Below are positions 26,229 through 35,534 of a DNA stretch of 64,000 bases, piece by piece; the first letter of the stretch is position 1; every line of letters begins with the position of its first letter. The notes under the pieces are model-generated. The model was not told the DNA's origin and ran no database searches. It worked only from the letters and a program-made list of their open reading frames with translations. This DNA is from an uncultured Prevotella sp. (GTDB taxonomy: Bacteria > Bacteroidota > Bacteroidia > Bacteroidales > Bacteroidaceae), in NCBI GenBank assembly GCA_905198745.1, contig CAJKDU010000001.1, positions 89,876 through 153,875 of the forward strand, written 5' to 3'. The translations under genes and the position numbers were made by a program.

Positions 26229-27797
26229 ATGAAAAAACTCATTACCACCGCCCTACTCTCAGCGGCTTGCACATTAGGCATTCAGGCTCAGAATGCCACA
26301 GCCACCATACATGTGAACGAGGGCAAGCAAAAGATATACAAAGAGATTTACGGACAGTTTGCCGAGCACCTCGGTTCTTGTATTTACGGAGGCCTTTGGG
26401 TTGGAGAAAACTCCAAGATTCCCAACATCAAGGGCTATAGAAAAGATGTGTTCGAAGCGCTCAAGGCCCTACAGGTGCCCGTACTGCGTTGGCCTGGCGG
26501 ATGTTTTGCCGACGAATACCATTGGATGGACGGCATTGGTCCCAAAGACAAGCGTCCCAAGATGCAGAACAACAACTGGGGCGGAACAATAGAAGACAAC
26601 TCATTCGGCACCCACGAGTTTCTGAATCTCTGCGAAATGCTCGGCTGCGAACCATACATCAGTGGAAATGTGGGCAGCGGCACAGTGGAAGAACTCGCCA
26701 AATGGGTGGAATACATGACCAGCGACGGCGACACGCCAATGGCCAAGCTGCGCAGACAGAACGGCAGAGAGAAATCATGGAATGTGAAATTCCTCGGCGT
26801 GGGCAATGAAAGCTGGGGATGCGGCGGAAGCATGCGTCCCGACTATTATGCCGACCTCTACAGACGCTACGCCACCTACTGCCGCAACTACGACGGCCAC
26901 CAACTCTATAAGATTGCCAGTGGAGCCAGCGACTACGACTACAACTGGACCAAAGTACTCATGAATCAGGTGGGCAACCGCATGAACGGCATCAGCCTGC
27001 ACTACTACACCGTGAGCGGATGGACAGGAAGCAAGGGGTCCGCTACCAAATTCAATGGCGATGACTATTACTGGACATTGGGCAAGAGCCTCGGCATAGA
27101 AGACGTCATCAAGAAGCACGAAGCCATAATGGACCAAAAAGACCCCAAGAAGAAAATCGGACTGCTCGTTGACGAATGGGGAACCTGGTGGGACGAGGAA
27201 CCCGGCACCATCCCAGGGCATCTCTATCAGCAGAACTCCATGCGTGACGCTTTCGTTGCAGCCCTCACGCTCAACGTGTTCCACCGCCACACAGACCGCA
27301 TACGCATGGCCAACATCGCTCAGGTGGTGAACGTGCTGCAGTCTATGATTCTCACGGACCAGAAGGACAACGGCCACATGGTGCTCACACCAACCTACCA
27401 TGTATTCAAGATGTATAAAGGATTCCAAGAGGCCACCTATCTGCCCACAGACATTAAATGCGACAGCATTCTGGCTCGTGGAGATTCACACGCCAAGGAT
27501 GGAAGGAAAATACCACTTGTGAGCGTATCGGCAGCCAAGCAAAAAGATGGAGCAATCATCGTTTCGCTGGTGAACATCAGCCTGGACAAGATGCAAGAAG
27601 TGGCCATCTCGCTGGACGGTGCCAACAAAAAGACTGCTACAGGAGAAATACTCACCTGCAAGAACGTAAGCGATTTCAACGACTTTGAACATCCGGAAGT
27701 GGTTAAGCCCGCCTCGTTCACAGGAACAAAGATAAGCAAAACCGGGATAAAAGTGAAGCTTCCCGCCAAATCGATTGTGGTACTCACCCTGAAATAG
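26229..27797 (+). CDS. Secreted alpha-L-arabinofuranosidase, GH51
   Basis: Releases terminal L-arabinofuranose from arabinan, arabinoxylan or oligosaccharides, giving substrate for the operon upstream. 522 residues with a signal peptide ending near LGIQAQ (residue 20). GH51 features: EIYGQFAEHLGSCIYGGLWV at the start of the barrel, RWPGGCFADEYHWMDGIGP, the acid/base Glu in FLGVGNESWGCGGSM (near 194), and the nucleophile Glu in LLVDEWGTWWDEE (near 318). A C-terminal beta-sandwich ends the protein. It lies after the operon terminator, so it is probably transcribed separately; no clear promoter was found. Confidence 0.92.
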   Translation: MKKLITTALLSAACTLGIQAQNATATIHVNEGKQKIYKEIYGQFAEHLGSCIYGGLWVGENSKIPNIKGYRKDVFEALKALQVPVLRWPGGCFADEYHWMDGIGPKDKRPKMQNNNWGGTIEDNSFGTHEFLNLCEMLGCEPYISGNVGSGTVEELAKWVEYMTSDGDTPMAKLRRQNGREKSWNVKFLGVGNESWGCGGSMRPDYYADLYRRYATYCRNYDGHQLYKIASGASDYDYNWTKVLMNQVGNRMNGISLHYYTVSGWTGSKGSATKFNGDDYYWTLGKSLGIEDVIKKHEAIMDQKDPKKKIGLLVDEWGTWWDEEPGTIPGHLYQQNSMRDAFVAALTLNVFHRHTDRIRMANIAQVVNVLQSMILTDQKDNGHMVLTPTYHVFKMYKGFQEATYLPTDIKCDSILARGDSHAKDGRKIPLVSVSAAKQKDGAIIVSLVNISLDKMQEVAISLDGANKKTATGEILTCKNVSDFNDFEHPEVVKPASFTGTKISKTGIKVKLPAKSIVVLTLK

Positions 27798-27809
27798 CAT
27801 CGCAATAAT

Positions 27810-27852
27810 TTTGCAGATACACTGAAAACAACTAACTTTGTAAGCAAGTTAG
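27810..27852 (+). promoter_or_regulatory. Promoter of tkt-rpiB with overlapping palindrome
   Basis: TTTG (27810-27813), 19 bp, TAACTTTG (27833-27840): full consensus. The inverted repeat CTAACTT-TGTAAGC-AAGTTAG (27832-27852) covers the -7 box and the likely start point, so a repressor site is possible. Confidence 0.7.
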
Positions 27853-27877
27853 GATAATAACAAAAATACCATATAAC

Positions 27878-29890
27878 ATGAACGACAAGAATTTAATGAA
27901 TCATGCTGCGGACAACATCCGCATTCTGGCATCTTCAATGGTTGAAAAAGCCAAGTCTGGACACCCGGGCGGCGCTATGGGTGGAGCCGACTTCATCAAC
28001 GTGCTCTTCTCGGAGTTCCTCGTTTGGGACCCAGAAAACCCGTCATGGGAAGGACGCGACCGCTTCTTCCTTGATCCAGGACACATGTCGCCGATGCTCT
28101 ACTCGGCACTGGCACTCCAGGGCAAGTTTACCCTTGACGAGCTGAAAGAATTCCGCCAGTGGGGGTCACCCACTCCCGGACACCCTGAACGTGACATCAA
28201 ACGGGGCATTGAAAACACCTCCGGTCCACTCGGACAGGGACACACTTTCGCAGCCGGAGCTGCTGTGGCAGAAAAATTCTTGGAGGCTCGACTCGGTCAC
28301 GAAGTGATGCAGCACAAGGTGTATGCCTACATATCAGACGGAGGTGTAGAGGAAGAAATTTCCCAGGGCACAGGTCGTCTGGCTGGCATCCTCGGACTGA
28401 ACAACCTCATCATGTTCTATGACTCCAACGACATCCAGCTCTCGACAGAGTGCAAGGAAGTGATGAATGAAGACACAGAGGCCAAGTATCGTGCCTGGGG
28501 ATGGAACGTGACCGTTATCAACGGTAATGATCCAGACGAGATCCGCAAGGCTCTTGCCGACGCACAGAAAGAGCAGACCCACCCCACCCTCATCATTGGA
28601 AAGACAATAATGGGCAAAGGCGCACGCCAGGCCGATGGCTCAAGCTATGAGCACAGCATCAAGACACACGGAGCACCTCTGGGTGGCGACGCCTATGTGA
28701 ACACAATCAAAAACCTGGGCGGTGACCCCGAGAATCCATTCGTTATCTTCCCCGATGTAGAAAAGCTCTATGCCGACCGTCGCGAAGAACTGAAAAAGAT
28801 TGTTGCCGAGCGTCATGCACAGGAAAAGGCATGGGCACAGGCCAACCCGGAGAAGGCTGCACAGATGAAAGAATGGTTCAGCGGACATGCTCCCAAAGTG
28901 GACTGGACGGCCGTGGTGCAGAAGGAAGGAAGTGCCACACGTGCAGCTTCCTCTGCCTGCCTCGGCGTTTTGGCAGAACAGGTTCCCAACATGATTTGTT
29001 CTTCAGCCGACCTTTCCAACTCCGACAAGACCGACGGATTCCTCAAAAAGACCCATGCACTCACAGCAGACGACTTCTCTGGAGCCTTCTTCCAGGCAGG
29101 AGTGAGCGAACTCACCATGGCTTGCATGTGCATCGGTATGTATCTTCACGGTGGTGTCATACCTGCTTGCGGCACATTCTTCGTTTTCTCTGATTACATG
29201 AAACCAGCAGCCCGTCTGGCAGCTCTGATGGAAGTGCCTATCAAGTTTATATGGACTCACGATGCCTTCCGCGTGGGTGAAGACGGCCCTACGCACGAGC
29301 CTGTGGAACAGGAAGCACAGATTCGCTTGATGGAGAAACTGAAAAACCATCATGGACAGGACAGCATCCGCGTGTTCCGTCCTGCCGACGCCGACGAAAC
29401 TACCGTATGCTGGGCCATGGCTATGGAAAACATGAGCACGCCAACAGCACTCATCTTCTCACGCCAGAACATAGCCAAGCTGCCTGCAGGAACCGATTAC
29501 GAGCAGGCTCGCAAAGGTGCCTACATTGTAGCAGGTTCCGATGCCGACTTCGACGTCATCCTCCTGGCAAGCGGTTCGGAAGTATCCACGCTTGTAGCCG
29601 GTGCTGAATTGCTTCGCAAGGATGGTGTAAAAGTCCGTATTGTAAGCGTGCCTTCCGAAGGATTGTTCCGCTCACAAAGCAAGGACTATCAGAATCAGAT
29701 TCTCCCTCAAGGTGCCAAGATATTCGGCATGACAGCAGGATTGCCCGTAACCCTCGAGGGACTGGTTGGAACCAACGGCAAAGTTTGGGGCATGCCAAGC
29801 TTCGGTTTCTCTGCGCCCTACAAGGTGCTTGACGAGAAGCTCGGCTTCACTGCTGAAAACGTGTACAAGCAAGTAAAGGAAATGTTGTAA
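27878..29890 (+). CDS. tkt: Transketolase
   Basis: Thiamine-diphosphate enzyme of the non-oxidative pentose phosphate pathway, 670 residues, normal length. Motifs: SGHPGGAMGGADF (near residue 28), PGHPERDIKRGIENTSGPLG (near 101), the ThDP/Mg site YISDGGVEEEISQG (near 151) with FYDSNDIQL, and the pyrimidine-domain glutamate region around FFQAGVSELTMACMCIGMYL (near 408). HDAFRVGEDGPTHEPVEQ (near 462) is the substrate-binding loop. It takes up xylulose-5-phosphate made by AraD. It has its own promoter and shares a transcript with rpiB unless the hairpin between them stops it. Confidence 0.95.
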   Translation: MNDKNLMNHAADNIRILASSMVEKAKSGHPGGAMGGADFINVLFSEFLVWDPENPSWEGRDRFFLDPGHMSPMLYSALALQGKFTLDELKEFRQWGSPTPGHPERDIKRGIENTSGPLGQGHTFAAGAAVAEKFLEARLGHEVMQHKVYAYISDGGVEEEISQGTGRLAGILGLNNLIMFYDSNDIQLSTECKEVMNEDTEAKYRAWGWNVTVINGNDPDEIRKALADAQKEQTHPTLIIGKTIMGKGARQADGSSYEHSIKTHGAPLGGDAYVNTIKNLGGDPENPFVIFPDVEKLYADRREELKKIVAERHAQEKAWAQANPEKAAQMKEWFSGHAPKVDWTAVVQKEGSATRAASSACLGVLAEQVPNMICSSADLSNSDKTDGFLKKTHALTADDFSGAFFQAGVSELTMACMCIGMYLHGGVIPACGTFFVFSDYMKPAARLAALMEVPIKFIWTHDAFRVGEDGPTHEPVEQEAQIRLMEKLKNHHGQDSIRVFRPADADETTVCWAMAMENMSTPTALIFSRQNIAKLPAGTDYEQARKGAYIVAGSDADFDVILLASGSEVSTLVAGAELLRKDGVKVRIVSVPSEGLFRSQSKDYQNQILPQGAKIFGMTAGLPVTLEGLVGTNGKVWGMPSFGFSAPYKVLDEKLGFTAENVYKQVKEML

Positions 29891-29907
29891 ACATTCCTCA
29901 TATACAA

Positions 29908-29949
29908 GACCTTTCGCGGGGAGAAACAATTCTCTGCGAAAGGTCTTTC
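29908..29949 (+). terminator. Hairpin between tkt and rpiB
   Basis: 18-bp stem (29908-29925 with 29930-29945 region) and a 4-nt loop, then TTTCA. The T run is short, so partial termination or RNA stabilisation is as likely as full termination. Confidence 0.65.
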
Positions 29950-29979
29950 AGTTAAAAACCTTTTAAACTCTTAAGGCTT

Positions 29980-30423
29980 ATGGAAATCAAAAAAGTAGGA
30001 CTCGCTTGCGACCACGCAGGCTTTGCACTGAAGAAATTTGTCATTCAGTATCTCGAAGAACACGGCTATCCCTACAAGGACTATGGCACATACAGTGACA
30101 TGAGTTGCGACTACCCTGACTTTGGCCACGCATTGGCTGAAGGGATAGAAAGCGGCGAAGTATATCCAGGCATAGGCATCTGCGGTAGCGGAGAAGGCAT
30201 GTGCATGACCCTCAACAAGCATCAGCAAGTGAGAGCCGGTCTGTGTTGGACGCCCGAGATTTCGCATCTCATCCGCCAGCACAACGATGCCAATGTACTT
30301 GTTATGCCCGGCAGATTCATCGACAACACTACTGCTGCCCAAATCATGGACGAATTCTTCCATACTTCATTTGAAGGCGGTCGTCACGAAAGACGAGTGG
30401 AAAAAATTGCCTTACACAAGTAG
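29980..30423 (+). CDS. rpiB: Ribose-5-phosphate isomerase B
   Basis: Interconverts ribose-5-phosphate and ribulose-5-phosphate. 147 residues. RpiB/LacAB family motifs: LACDHAGFALKKFVIQYLEE (near residue 8), the catalytic-Cys and anion loop IGICGSGEGMCMTLNKHQQ (near 65-85), and RAGLCWTPEISHLIRQHNDAN. It follows tkt, completing the pentose phosphate outlet for arabinose. It ends in a strong terminator. Confidence 0.93.
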   Translation: MEIKKVGLACDHAGFALKKFVIQYLEEHGYPYKDYGTYSDMSCDYPDFGHALAEGIESGEVYPGIGICGSGEGMCMTLNKHQQVRAGLCWTPEISHLIRQHNDANVLVMPGRFIDNTTAAQIMDEFFHTSFEGGRHERRVEKIALHK

Positions 30424-30445
30424 ACAAGACAAACTTGAACTTAGC

Positions 30446-30493
30446 AGAAGCGCGTTACGCCCTATAATGAGGCATAACGCGCTTCTTTGTTTA
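30446..30493 (+). terminator. Terminator after rpiB
   Basis: Stem AGAAGCGCGTTA with TAACGCGCTTCT plus inner GCC/GGC pairs, then TTGTTT. Confidence 0.85.
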
Positions 30494-30586
30494 TTGAGTC
30501 CATCACAATCTTTGACAAACGTTAATGTCATGGATGAAGGTAGACATCCGCTATCATCCGTCATTCAAGTAACAGACTACTTGAAT

Positions 30587-30618
30587 GTTAATGGCAGAGT
30601 AACAACCCGTTAATGGCA
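30587..30618 (-). repeat. 22-bp tandem repeat, locus 2 (two units, minus orientation)
   Basis: GTTAATGGCA at 30587 and 30609, exactly 22 bp apart. On the minus strand this is TGCCATTAAC with a GTTACTC-like spacer, matching the repeat at 7.5, 42.0 and 52.3 kb. It lies between the convergent rpiB and MATE genes. Confidence 0.7.
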
Positions 30619-30684
30619 GAGTAATCCCAAGAACACCGCAACTCTTCCGGTTATTGTGATGCATCACTTGAATAGGGAATCTAC

Positions 30685-32037
30685 TTATGAGGATTGATGC
30701 AACAGCAATCGCTTGGTAGCAGAATAGAACGCTATACACATCAAAACACTTGTCATCCCCCAAGAAATGGGATAGATGCTCAAGAGCGTGCCAAAGTCAT
30801 GATGGTGGGGACTATACAGCACGACCCACCCTATACGAACGAGACATGTGCCGAAAACAGTGATAACAGCAGGCAACAGTGACTTGCCCATACCACGCAT
30901 CGAGGAACCGCAAATTTCATAGATGCAAGCTATCCATTGCAACGAGAGAGCAATGTCCATTCTCACTCTTCCGTAGTGTATCACCTCACTGTCGGTAGAG
31001 AAGAAATGAAGAAAGAAATCGTGCCAGCCGACAAAGAGCAGATTGGCCGAACCACAGGAAGCCATGGCCATGGCCAGACAAATCCAAAACACCCTCTTCA
31101 CTCTGTCGTTCTTTCCAGCACCATAGTTCTGACCTATGAAACTGATGGCTGCGCCATCAAAAGCCACAACAAGAAAATAGCAATAGTACTCAAAGTTCAA
31201 TGCAGCTGCCGATCCTGCAACAGCCGCAGAGCCATAACTGTTGATAGCGGATTGGAGGAAAACATTTGAAAAAGAAAATACCATGCTCTGTATGCCGGCT
31301 GGAACACCAATCTGAAGGATGCGTTTCAGTTCACTTCCATCTATTTTCAAAGCCTTGAAATTCAGTCGGTATGGATCTTTCTCGTGCATCAAAAGCAAAA
31401 CGATACAAGCAGCACTCACGGCATTGGCTATGCCCGTAGCTATCGCCACACCTGCTACACCCATATGAAAGCATATGACAAACAAGAGATTCAGCACCGT
31501 ATTGACAATGCCTGCCCCTAACAGGATGTAGAGCGGACGGCGTGTATCGCCCATACTGCGGAGAACAGAGGCACCGAAATTAAAGATAAGAAAGAACGGT
31601 ATGCCAAGAAAATAAATGCGCAGATAAAGCACTGCCATATCAAGCACATCAGATGGTGTATCCATCATTTCGAGTATTGGCCGTGCTGCCAGCAATCCTA
31701 ACACCAAAAGGAAAACACCTCCGAAAACACTCACCAGGGAAACCGTGCTGATGGCTTTGCGAATGCTCTGATGGTCATTTTGCCCAATGTGATTGGAAAT
31801 AATGACATTGGCTCCCATAGAAATGCCGACAAAGAGATTGATGAGAAGATTGATGACCGGGCCGTTGCTACCTACAGCAGCCAGGGCCTGACTACTGGCA
31901 AAACGTCCCACCACAGCCACGTCGACAGAGTTGAACAACTGCTGCAAGACACTGCTGGCTGCCAAGGGAAGAGCAAACTTCAATATCTTGACGAACAGAG
32001 ATCCGTGGAGCATATCTATTTCATTGTTTCTTGCCAT
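30685..32037 (-). CDS. MATE family efflux transporter
   Basis: Inner-membrane multidrug/toxin exporter, 450 residues, about 12 hydrophobic segments in two similar halves. It begins LHGSLFVKILKFALPLAASS, with the family motif LFNSVDVAVVGRFASSQALA near residue 36 and a matching motif in the second half, FLQSAINSYGSAAVAGSAAA (near 262). MATE pumps use sodium or proton gradients; substrate cannot be inferred. It lies 84 bp downstream of the Nim-like gene, all on the minus strand. Confidence 0.9.
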   Translation of the reverse strand: MARNNEIDMLHGSLFVKILKFALPLAASSVLQQLFNSVDVAVVGRFASSQALAAVGSNGPVINLLINLFVGISMGANVIISNHIGQNDHQSIRKAISTVSLVSVFGGVFLLVLGLLAARPILEMMDTPSDVLDMAVLYLRIYFLGIPFFLIFNFGASVLRSMGDTRRPLYILLGAGIVNTVLNLLFVICFHMGVAGVAIATGIANAVSAACIVLLLMHEKDPYRLNFKALKIDGSELKRILQIGVPAGIQSMVFSFSNVFLQSAINSYGSAAVAGSAAALNFEYYCYFLVVAFDGAAISFIGQNYGAGKNDRVKRVFWICLAMAMASCGSANLLFVGWHDFFLHFFSTDSEVIHYGRVRMDIALSLQWIACIYEICGSSMRGMGKSLLPAVITVFGTCLVRIGWVVLYSPHHHDFGTLLSIYPISWGMTSVLMCIAFYSATKRLLLHQSS

Positions 32038-32121
32038 ATCATGAATAATAAGTAATTATTTAGTGTTCGCTGAATTAATAAATGCCGCGGGCAGAACAAG
32101 GATGTACTACCCCTCACACAG

Positions 32122-32616
32122 CTACTTTTCTTTGCGCACCAATTCTATGGCTTCCTTGCCAGTGAGCCACTCAATAGAGAACTCAATGACTGCCACACGG
32201 TTGAAACCGCTCTTTATCTCGGCAGCGAGTGCCGGTTCGTCATCAGGATTGAAACGCTTGCCAAGCAGCCGCAAAGCTGAGAGCTTCTCGTCTGGATCCT
32301 CAACGATGCGAACGCGTCCGAAGCAAATCACACTGCGAAAATAAGTTGTGAACACCTCAGGGTGAACCTCGTCCTGGCATATCACGGTGAACGATGCCCT
32401 ATCGCAATGGCGTATGGCGTCGAGCTTGTGTCCACTGAGTGCCGAATGGAAATACAGTTTACGGTTGCTGTACACATGACTTATTGGCACTCCATAAGGG
32501 CAGCCGCTATCGTCGACGAGTGACAACACTCCCGATGTGGCATGGTCAAGAAGGGCAATAGCCTCTTCTTCAGACAATTGCTGGCGACTGCGGCGCATTA
32601 GTCTTTGTCCGTGCAT
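32122..32616 (-). CDS. Pyridoxamine 5'-phosphate oxidase-like flavoprotein (Nim-related)
   Basis: 164 residues with the FMN-binding split-barrel fold: LLDHATSGVLSLVDDSGCPY near residue 22, GVPISHVYSNRKLYFHSALS near 42 and a short SGHKLDAIRHCDRASFTV stretch near 61. The His at the expected FMN/metal position and the early LxxG...G pattern match the family containing NimA-type 5-nitroimidazole reductases. Most such chromosomal genes are not proven resistance determinants, so no resistance claim is made. It starts 13 bp after the YbjQ gene stop and probably shares its transcript. Confidence 0.82.
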   Translation of the reverse strand: MHGQRLMRRSRQQLSEEEAIALLDHATSGVLSLVDDSGCPYGVPISHVYSNRKLYFHSALSGHKLDAIRHCDRASFTVICQDEVHPEVFTTYFRSVICFGRVRIVEDPDEKLSALRLLGKRFNPDDEPALAAEIKSGFNRVAVIEFSIEWLTGKEAIELVRKEK

Positions 32617-32629
32617 CTTGTTATCGTTT

Positions 32630-32947
32630 TTATATCACCACTGCCGTGCCGCTACATGTCACCATCAGCATTGAACCACTCTCGCCAACGGTTTCGTAGT
32701 CGAGATCAATACCCACAACGGCGTTGCAACCCATATTCTCGGCACGTTGCGCCATCTCGCGCATTGCGGTATCCTTAGCTTCACGCAGCACTTTCTCATA
32801 CGAGCTGCTGCGCCCGCCGAAGAAATCACGTATGCCAGCCATGATGTCTTTCAAGAAATTGGCACCGATAATGGTCTCGCCTGTCACTACACCGCGATAC
32901 TCACGGATTGGATGACCCTCAAGGGTCGGAGTTGTTGAAAATATCAT
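32630..32947 (-). CDS. YbjQ/UPF0145 family protein
   Basis: 105 residues, normal for the family. Characteristic start: FSTTPTLEGHPIREYRGVVT, then GETIIGANFLKDIMAGIRDF, GGRSSSYEKVLREAKDTAM, and the end VGIDLDYETVGESGSMLMVT. Proteins of this family form a pentamer-like barrel and have been called heavy-metal binding, but the function is not established. First gene of a probable YbjQ, Nim-like, MATE transcript with a consensus promoter upstream. Confidence 0.92.
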   Translation of the reverse strand: MIFSTTPTLEGHPIREYRGVVTGETIIGANFLKDIMAGIRDFFGGRSSSYEKVLREAKDTAMREMAQRAENMGCNAVVGIDLDYETVGESGSMLMVTCSGTAVVI

Positions 32948-33026
32948 AATCTTGTTCCTTTTAGTTAATTATCTATATTCTGCTATACGCACCCGCTTTG
33001 ACGGGGAACTAATAGTTTAGTATTGT

Positions 33027-33058
33027 AAAGGTACGAATTTCATGTTAAGCACCCAAAA
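33027..33058 (-). promoter_or_regulatory. Promoter of the YbjQ gene
   Basis: Minus strand: TTTG (33055-33058), 20 bp, TACCTTTA (33027-33034). One mismatch in the -7 box. Confidence 0.65.
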
Positions 33059-33113
33059 GAGAAAACAATATTGTTTGTTGTATATCTTATGACAATGATT
33101 TATTCAGTACATA

Positions 33114-33842
33114 CTATTTAGTTATCCTGAGTCTTGTCCATAGCCAACGGGGAACCAAACGCCAAAGACCTACCAACAAGCGGTAACGCCAATCAATGAT
33201 GACGACACTCTTTTTCTTTTCGGGGGCTTCCACTATCCGTCTCGCAACAATCTCTACTTTCAGTTGAAGCGGGTAATGGCTACCAGCTATAAGATCGGTG
33301 GCAACAAAACCCGGACGAATGTCAGTTTTATGAATAGGCAGATGACGCATATTTGCCTGTTGGGAAAGACATTCAAGATAGTGACTTTGAAATCGCTTGG
33401 TTGCAGAATAAGCTGGTGCTGCGCCCAAACCCTTGGTACCGGCAATGGAAGTAATACATGCAAGATGTCCACCTTCGTGCTGGGCAAACCAATTGAATGA
33501 TGCTGTAACCATGCGCACGAATCCCAGGCCATTGGTTTGCATGGTCTTCATCTCTTTATACTCATCCAGACTATTGTTCTGCCACCCTATGCCGGAACTG
33601 TGAAAATACAAGTCCATGCCGCCAAGTCTGTCTATTAGCTGTAATAATCTGCCGGAAGCATCATCTTGTGTCACGTCTATACACTCCCAGCATGCAATTC
33701 CTTTGTGTTGTGTCTGAAGCCGTTGAAGCAGTTCTGTCCTACGACCAGCAATACCAACAATCCAGCCTTTGTCCGCAAGAAGTATTGCCACCTCCTTTCC
33801 TATACCAGATGTGGCTCCCATGACGATAGCCCTTTTTACCAT
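33114..33842 (-). CDS. Short-chain dehydrogenase/reductase
   Basis: Rossmann-fold NAD(P)-dependent oxidoreductase, about 242 residues. The cofactor glycine motif is GATSGIG at residues 9-15, with AGRR suggesting NADP preference. Catalytic Ser is in ITSIAGTKG and the YxxxK motif is YSATK (Tyr near residue 144). The C-terminus is basic (WLWTRLRITK) and may contact membrane. The start at 33842 (MVKRAIVMGATSG) is preferred over an ATG ten codons upstream because SDR proteins begin just before the first strand. Substrate is unknown. It may be transcribed with the upstream rny group if the weak hairpin between them is read through. Confidence 0.88.
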   Translation of the reverse strand: MVKRAIVMGATSGIGKEVAILLADKGWIVGIAGRRTELLQRLQTQHKGIACWECIDVTQDDASGRLLQLIDRLGGMDLYFHSSGIGWQNNSLDEYKEMKTMQTNGLGFVRMVTASFNWFAQHEGGHLACITSIAGTKGLGAAPAYSATKRFQSHYLECLSQQANMRHLPIHKTDIRPGFVATDLIAGSHYPLQLKVEIVARRIVEAPEKKKSVVIIDWRYRLLVGLWRLVPRWLWTRLRITK

Positions 33843-33870
33843 ATTGAAACCGAAAATTGTAATTGCCCAC

Positions 33871-33914
33871 AAATGGAAACCTCCGATTGCCCCAAAATCA
33901 AGTGCAACCGGAGG
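33871..33914 (-). terminator. Weak terminator after rny
   Basis: Minus strand stem CCTCCGGTTGC with GCAATCGGAGG (33904-33914 and 33880-33890), followed by TTTCCATTT. Confidence 0.45.
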
Positions 33915-33943
33915 ATTCTATTAATGATAACGCTTGTTGTCTG

Positions 33944-35482
33944 CTACTTGGCGTAAGCCACTGAACGAGTCTCACGGATAACGGTAATCTTCACCTGTCC
34001 AGGATAAGTCATCTCGTTCTGAATCTTGTTAGCTATTTCTGCTGAAAGTGCTTCAGACTCCTTGTCGTCCATCTTGTCAGCGCCAACAATAACACGCAGC
34101 TCACGACCAGCCTGAATGGCATACGTCTTGGTAACACCAGGATAGCTCATGGCAATAGCTTCGAGGTCGTTGAGGCGTTTGATGTAAGCCTCCACTATCT
34201 CACGGCGTGCACCTGGACGAGCACCTGATATTGCATCACACACCTGTACGATGGGAGCAAGAAGGGTCTTCATCTCTATTTCGTCATGGTGAGCGCCGAT
34301 GGCATTACAGATATCCGGTTTTTCCTTATACTTCTCTGCAATCTTTGCTCCATAGAGTGCGTGTGGGAGTTCGCTTTCTTCGTCAGGAACCTTACCGATA
34401 TCATGGAGCAAGCCGGCACGCTTGGCCTTCTTGGGATTCAATCCAAGTTCAGCAGCCATAACGGCACACAGGTTGGCCGTTTCGCGTGCGTGCTGCAACA
34501 GGTTCTGTCCGTAAGATGAGCGATATTTCATCTTGCCGATGATGCGGATAAGCTCAGGATGCAAGCCATGTATACCGAGGTCGATGGCTGTACGCTTACC
34601 TGTTTCGATAACTTCGTTCTCAAGTTGCTTCTTTACCTTGGCAACCACTTCTTCGATACGTGCCGGATGGATACGTCCGTCGGCCACGAGCTGGTGGAGT
34701 GCCAAACGGCATACTTCACGTCTGATGGGATCGAATGCTGAAATGACAATGGCTTCAGGTGTATCGTCGACCACGATTTCCACACCAGTGGCAGCCTCGA
34801 GAGCACGAATATTACGGCCCTCACGACCAATGATTCGGCCCTTCACCTCGTCGTTGTCAATGTGGAACACGCTCACAGAGTTCTCAATGGCTGTTTCCGT
34901 CGCTACACGCTGAATGGTCTGGATAACTATTTTCTTGGCCTGCGCATTGGCATTGAGTTTGGCCTCATCCATAATCTCGTTCACATAGCTGGCAGCGTCC
35001 ATCTTGGCCTCGTCCTTCAGGCTTTCCACCAATCGTGTCTTAGCCTCTTCTGCGCTGAGTCCTGAAAGTTCTTCCAGCTTCTCCCGCTCCTGGATCTGCA
35101 TCTTGTCAAGTTCTTCCTGCTTAAGTTGCATGAGTTTCTTTTCGTTCTCAATGCGGTTCTGCTGCTGGTTGATGTCCTGCTGCTGTCTGCCCAGGTTTTC
35201 CTGTTTCTGATTGAGTGAAAGTTCGCGTTGCTTAAGTTTGTTCTCCACCTGCTGGATCTTCTGGTTGCGCTGTTGCACTTCCTTCTCGAGTTCGCTTTTC
35301 TTGTTCAAGAACTTCTCTTTCACCTCGAGCAGTTTCTTTTCCTTAATTACTTCGGCGTCTTTTTTCGCCGTTTCCATCATCGCATTATATTTTCCCTTGA
35401 TGACGTAGCGGAAAATCAAGTATCCGGCTGCACCTCCGGCAAGGAGAGCAACAACCGGAATTATGATCATGATTACATTCAT
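33944..35482 (-). CDS. rny: Ribonuclease Y
   Basis: Membrane-anchored endoribonuclease starting mRNA decay, 512 residues. Features in order: one N-terminal TM helix (VALLAGGAAGYLIFRYV); a long Gln/Glu/Lys coiled coil (about 30-190); a KH domain with GRIIGREGRNIRALEAATG (near 213); and an HD domain with NLLQHARETANLC and GLLHDIGKVPDE (His-Asp metal site near 350). The C-terminal part is normal. It follows zapA by 52 bp in a coiled-coil protein, zapA, rny order common in Bacteroidota. Confidence 0.96.
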   Translation of the reverse strand: MNVIMIIIPVVALLAGGAAGYLIFRYVIKGKYNAMMETAKKDAEVIKEKKLLEVKEKFLNKKSELEKEVQQRNQKIQQVENKLKQRELSLNQKQENLGRQQQDINQQQNRIENEKKLMQLKQEELDKMQIQEREKLEELSGLSAEEAKTRLVESLKDEAKMDAASYVNEIMDEAKLNANAQAKKIVIQTIQRVATETAIENSVSVFHIDNDEVKGRIIGREGRNIRALEAATGVEIVVDDTPEAIVISAFDPIRREVCRLALHQLVADGRIHPARIEEVVAKVKKQLENEVIETGKRTAIDLGIHGLHPELIRIIGKMKYRSSYGQNLLQHARETANLCAVMAAELGLNPKKAKRAGLLHDIGKVPDEESELPHALYGAKIAEKYKEKPDICNAIGAHHDEIEMKTLLAPIVQVCDAISGARPGARREIVEAYIKRLNDLEAIAMSYPGVTKTYAIQAGRELRVIVGADKMDDKESEALSAEIANKIQNEMTYPGQVKITVIRETRSVAYAK

Positions 35483-35534
35483 TATTAGTTGTGTTTAGTG
35501 ATAATATTCTCGTTCATATTTGTTTTGCCACGCC

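Noticed and set aside
30700..32050. Plus-strand frames across the MATE gene
   Set aside because: All short, without promoters, and opposite a clear transporter with two family motifs.
35483..35534. 6S RNA beside zapA, as in E. coli
   Set aside because: The gap to rny is only 52 bp, too small for 6S RNA, and the other flank has no matching structure.
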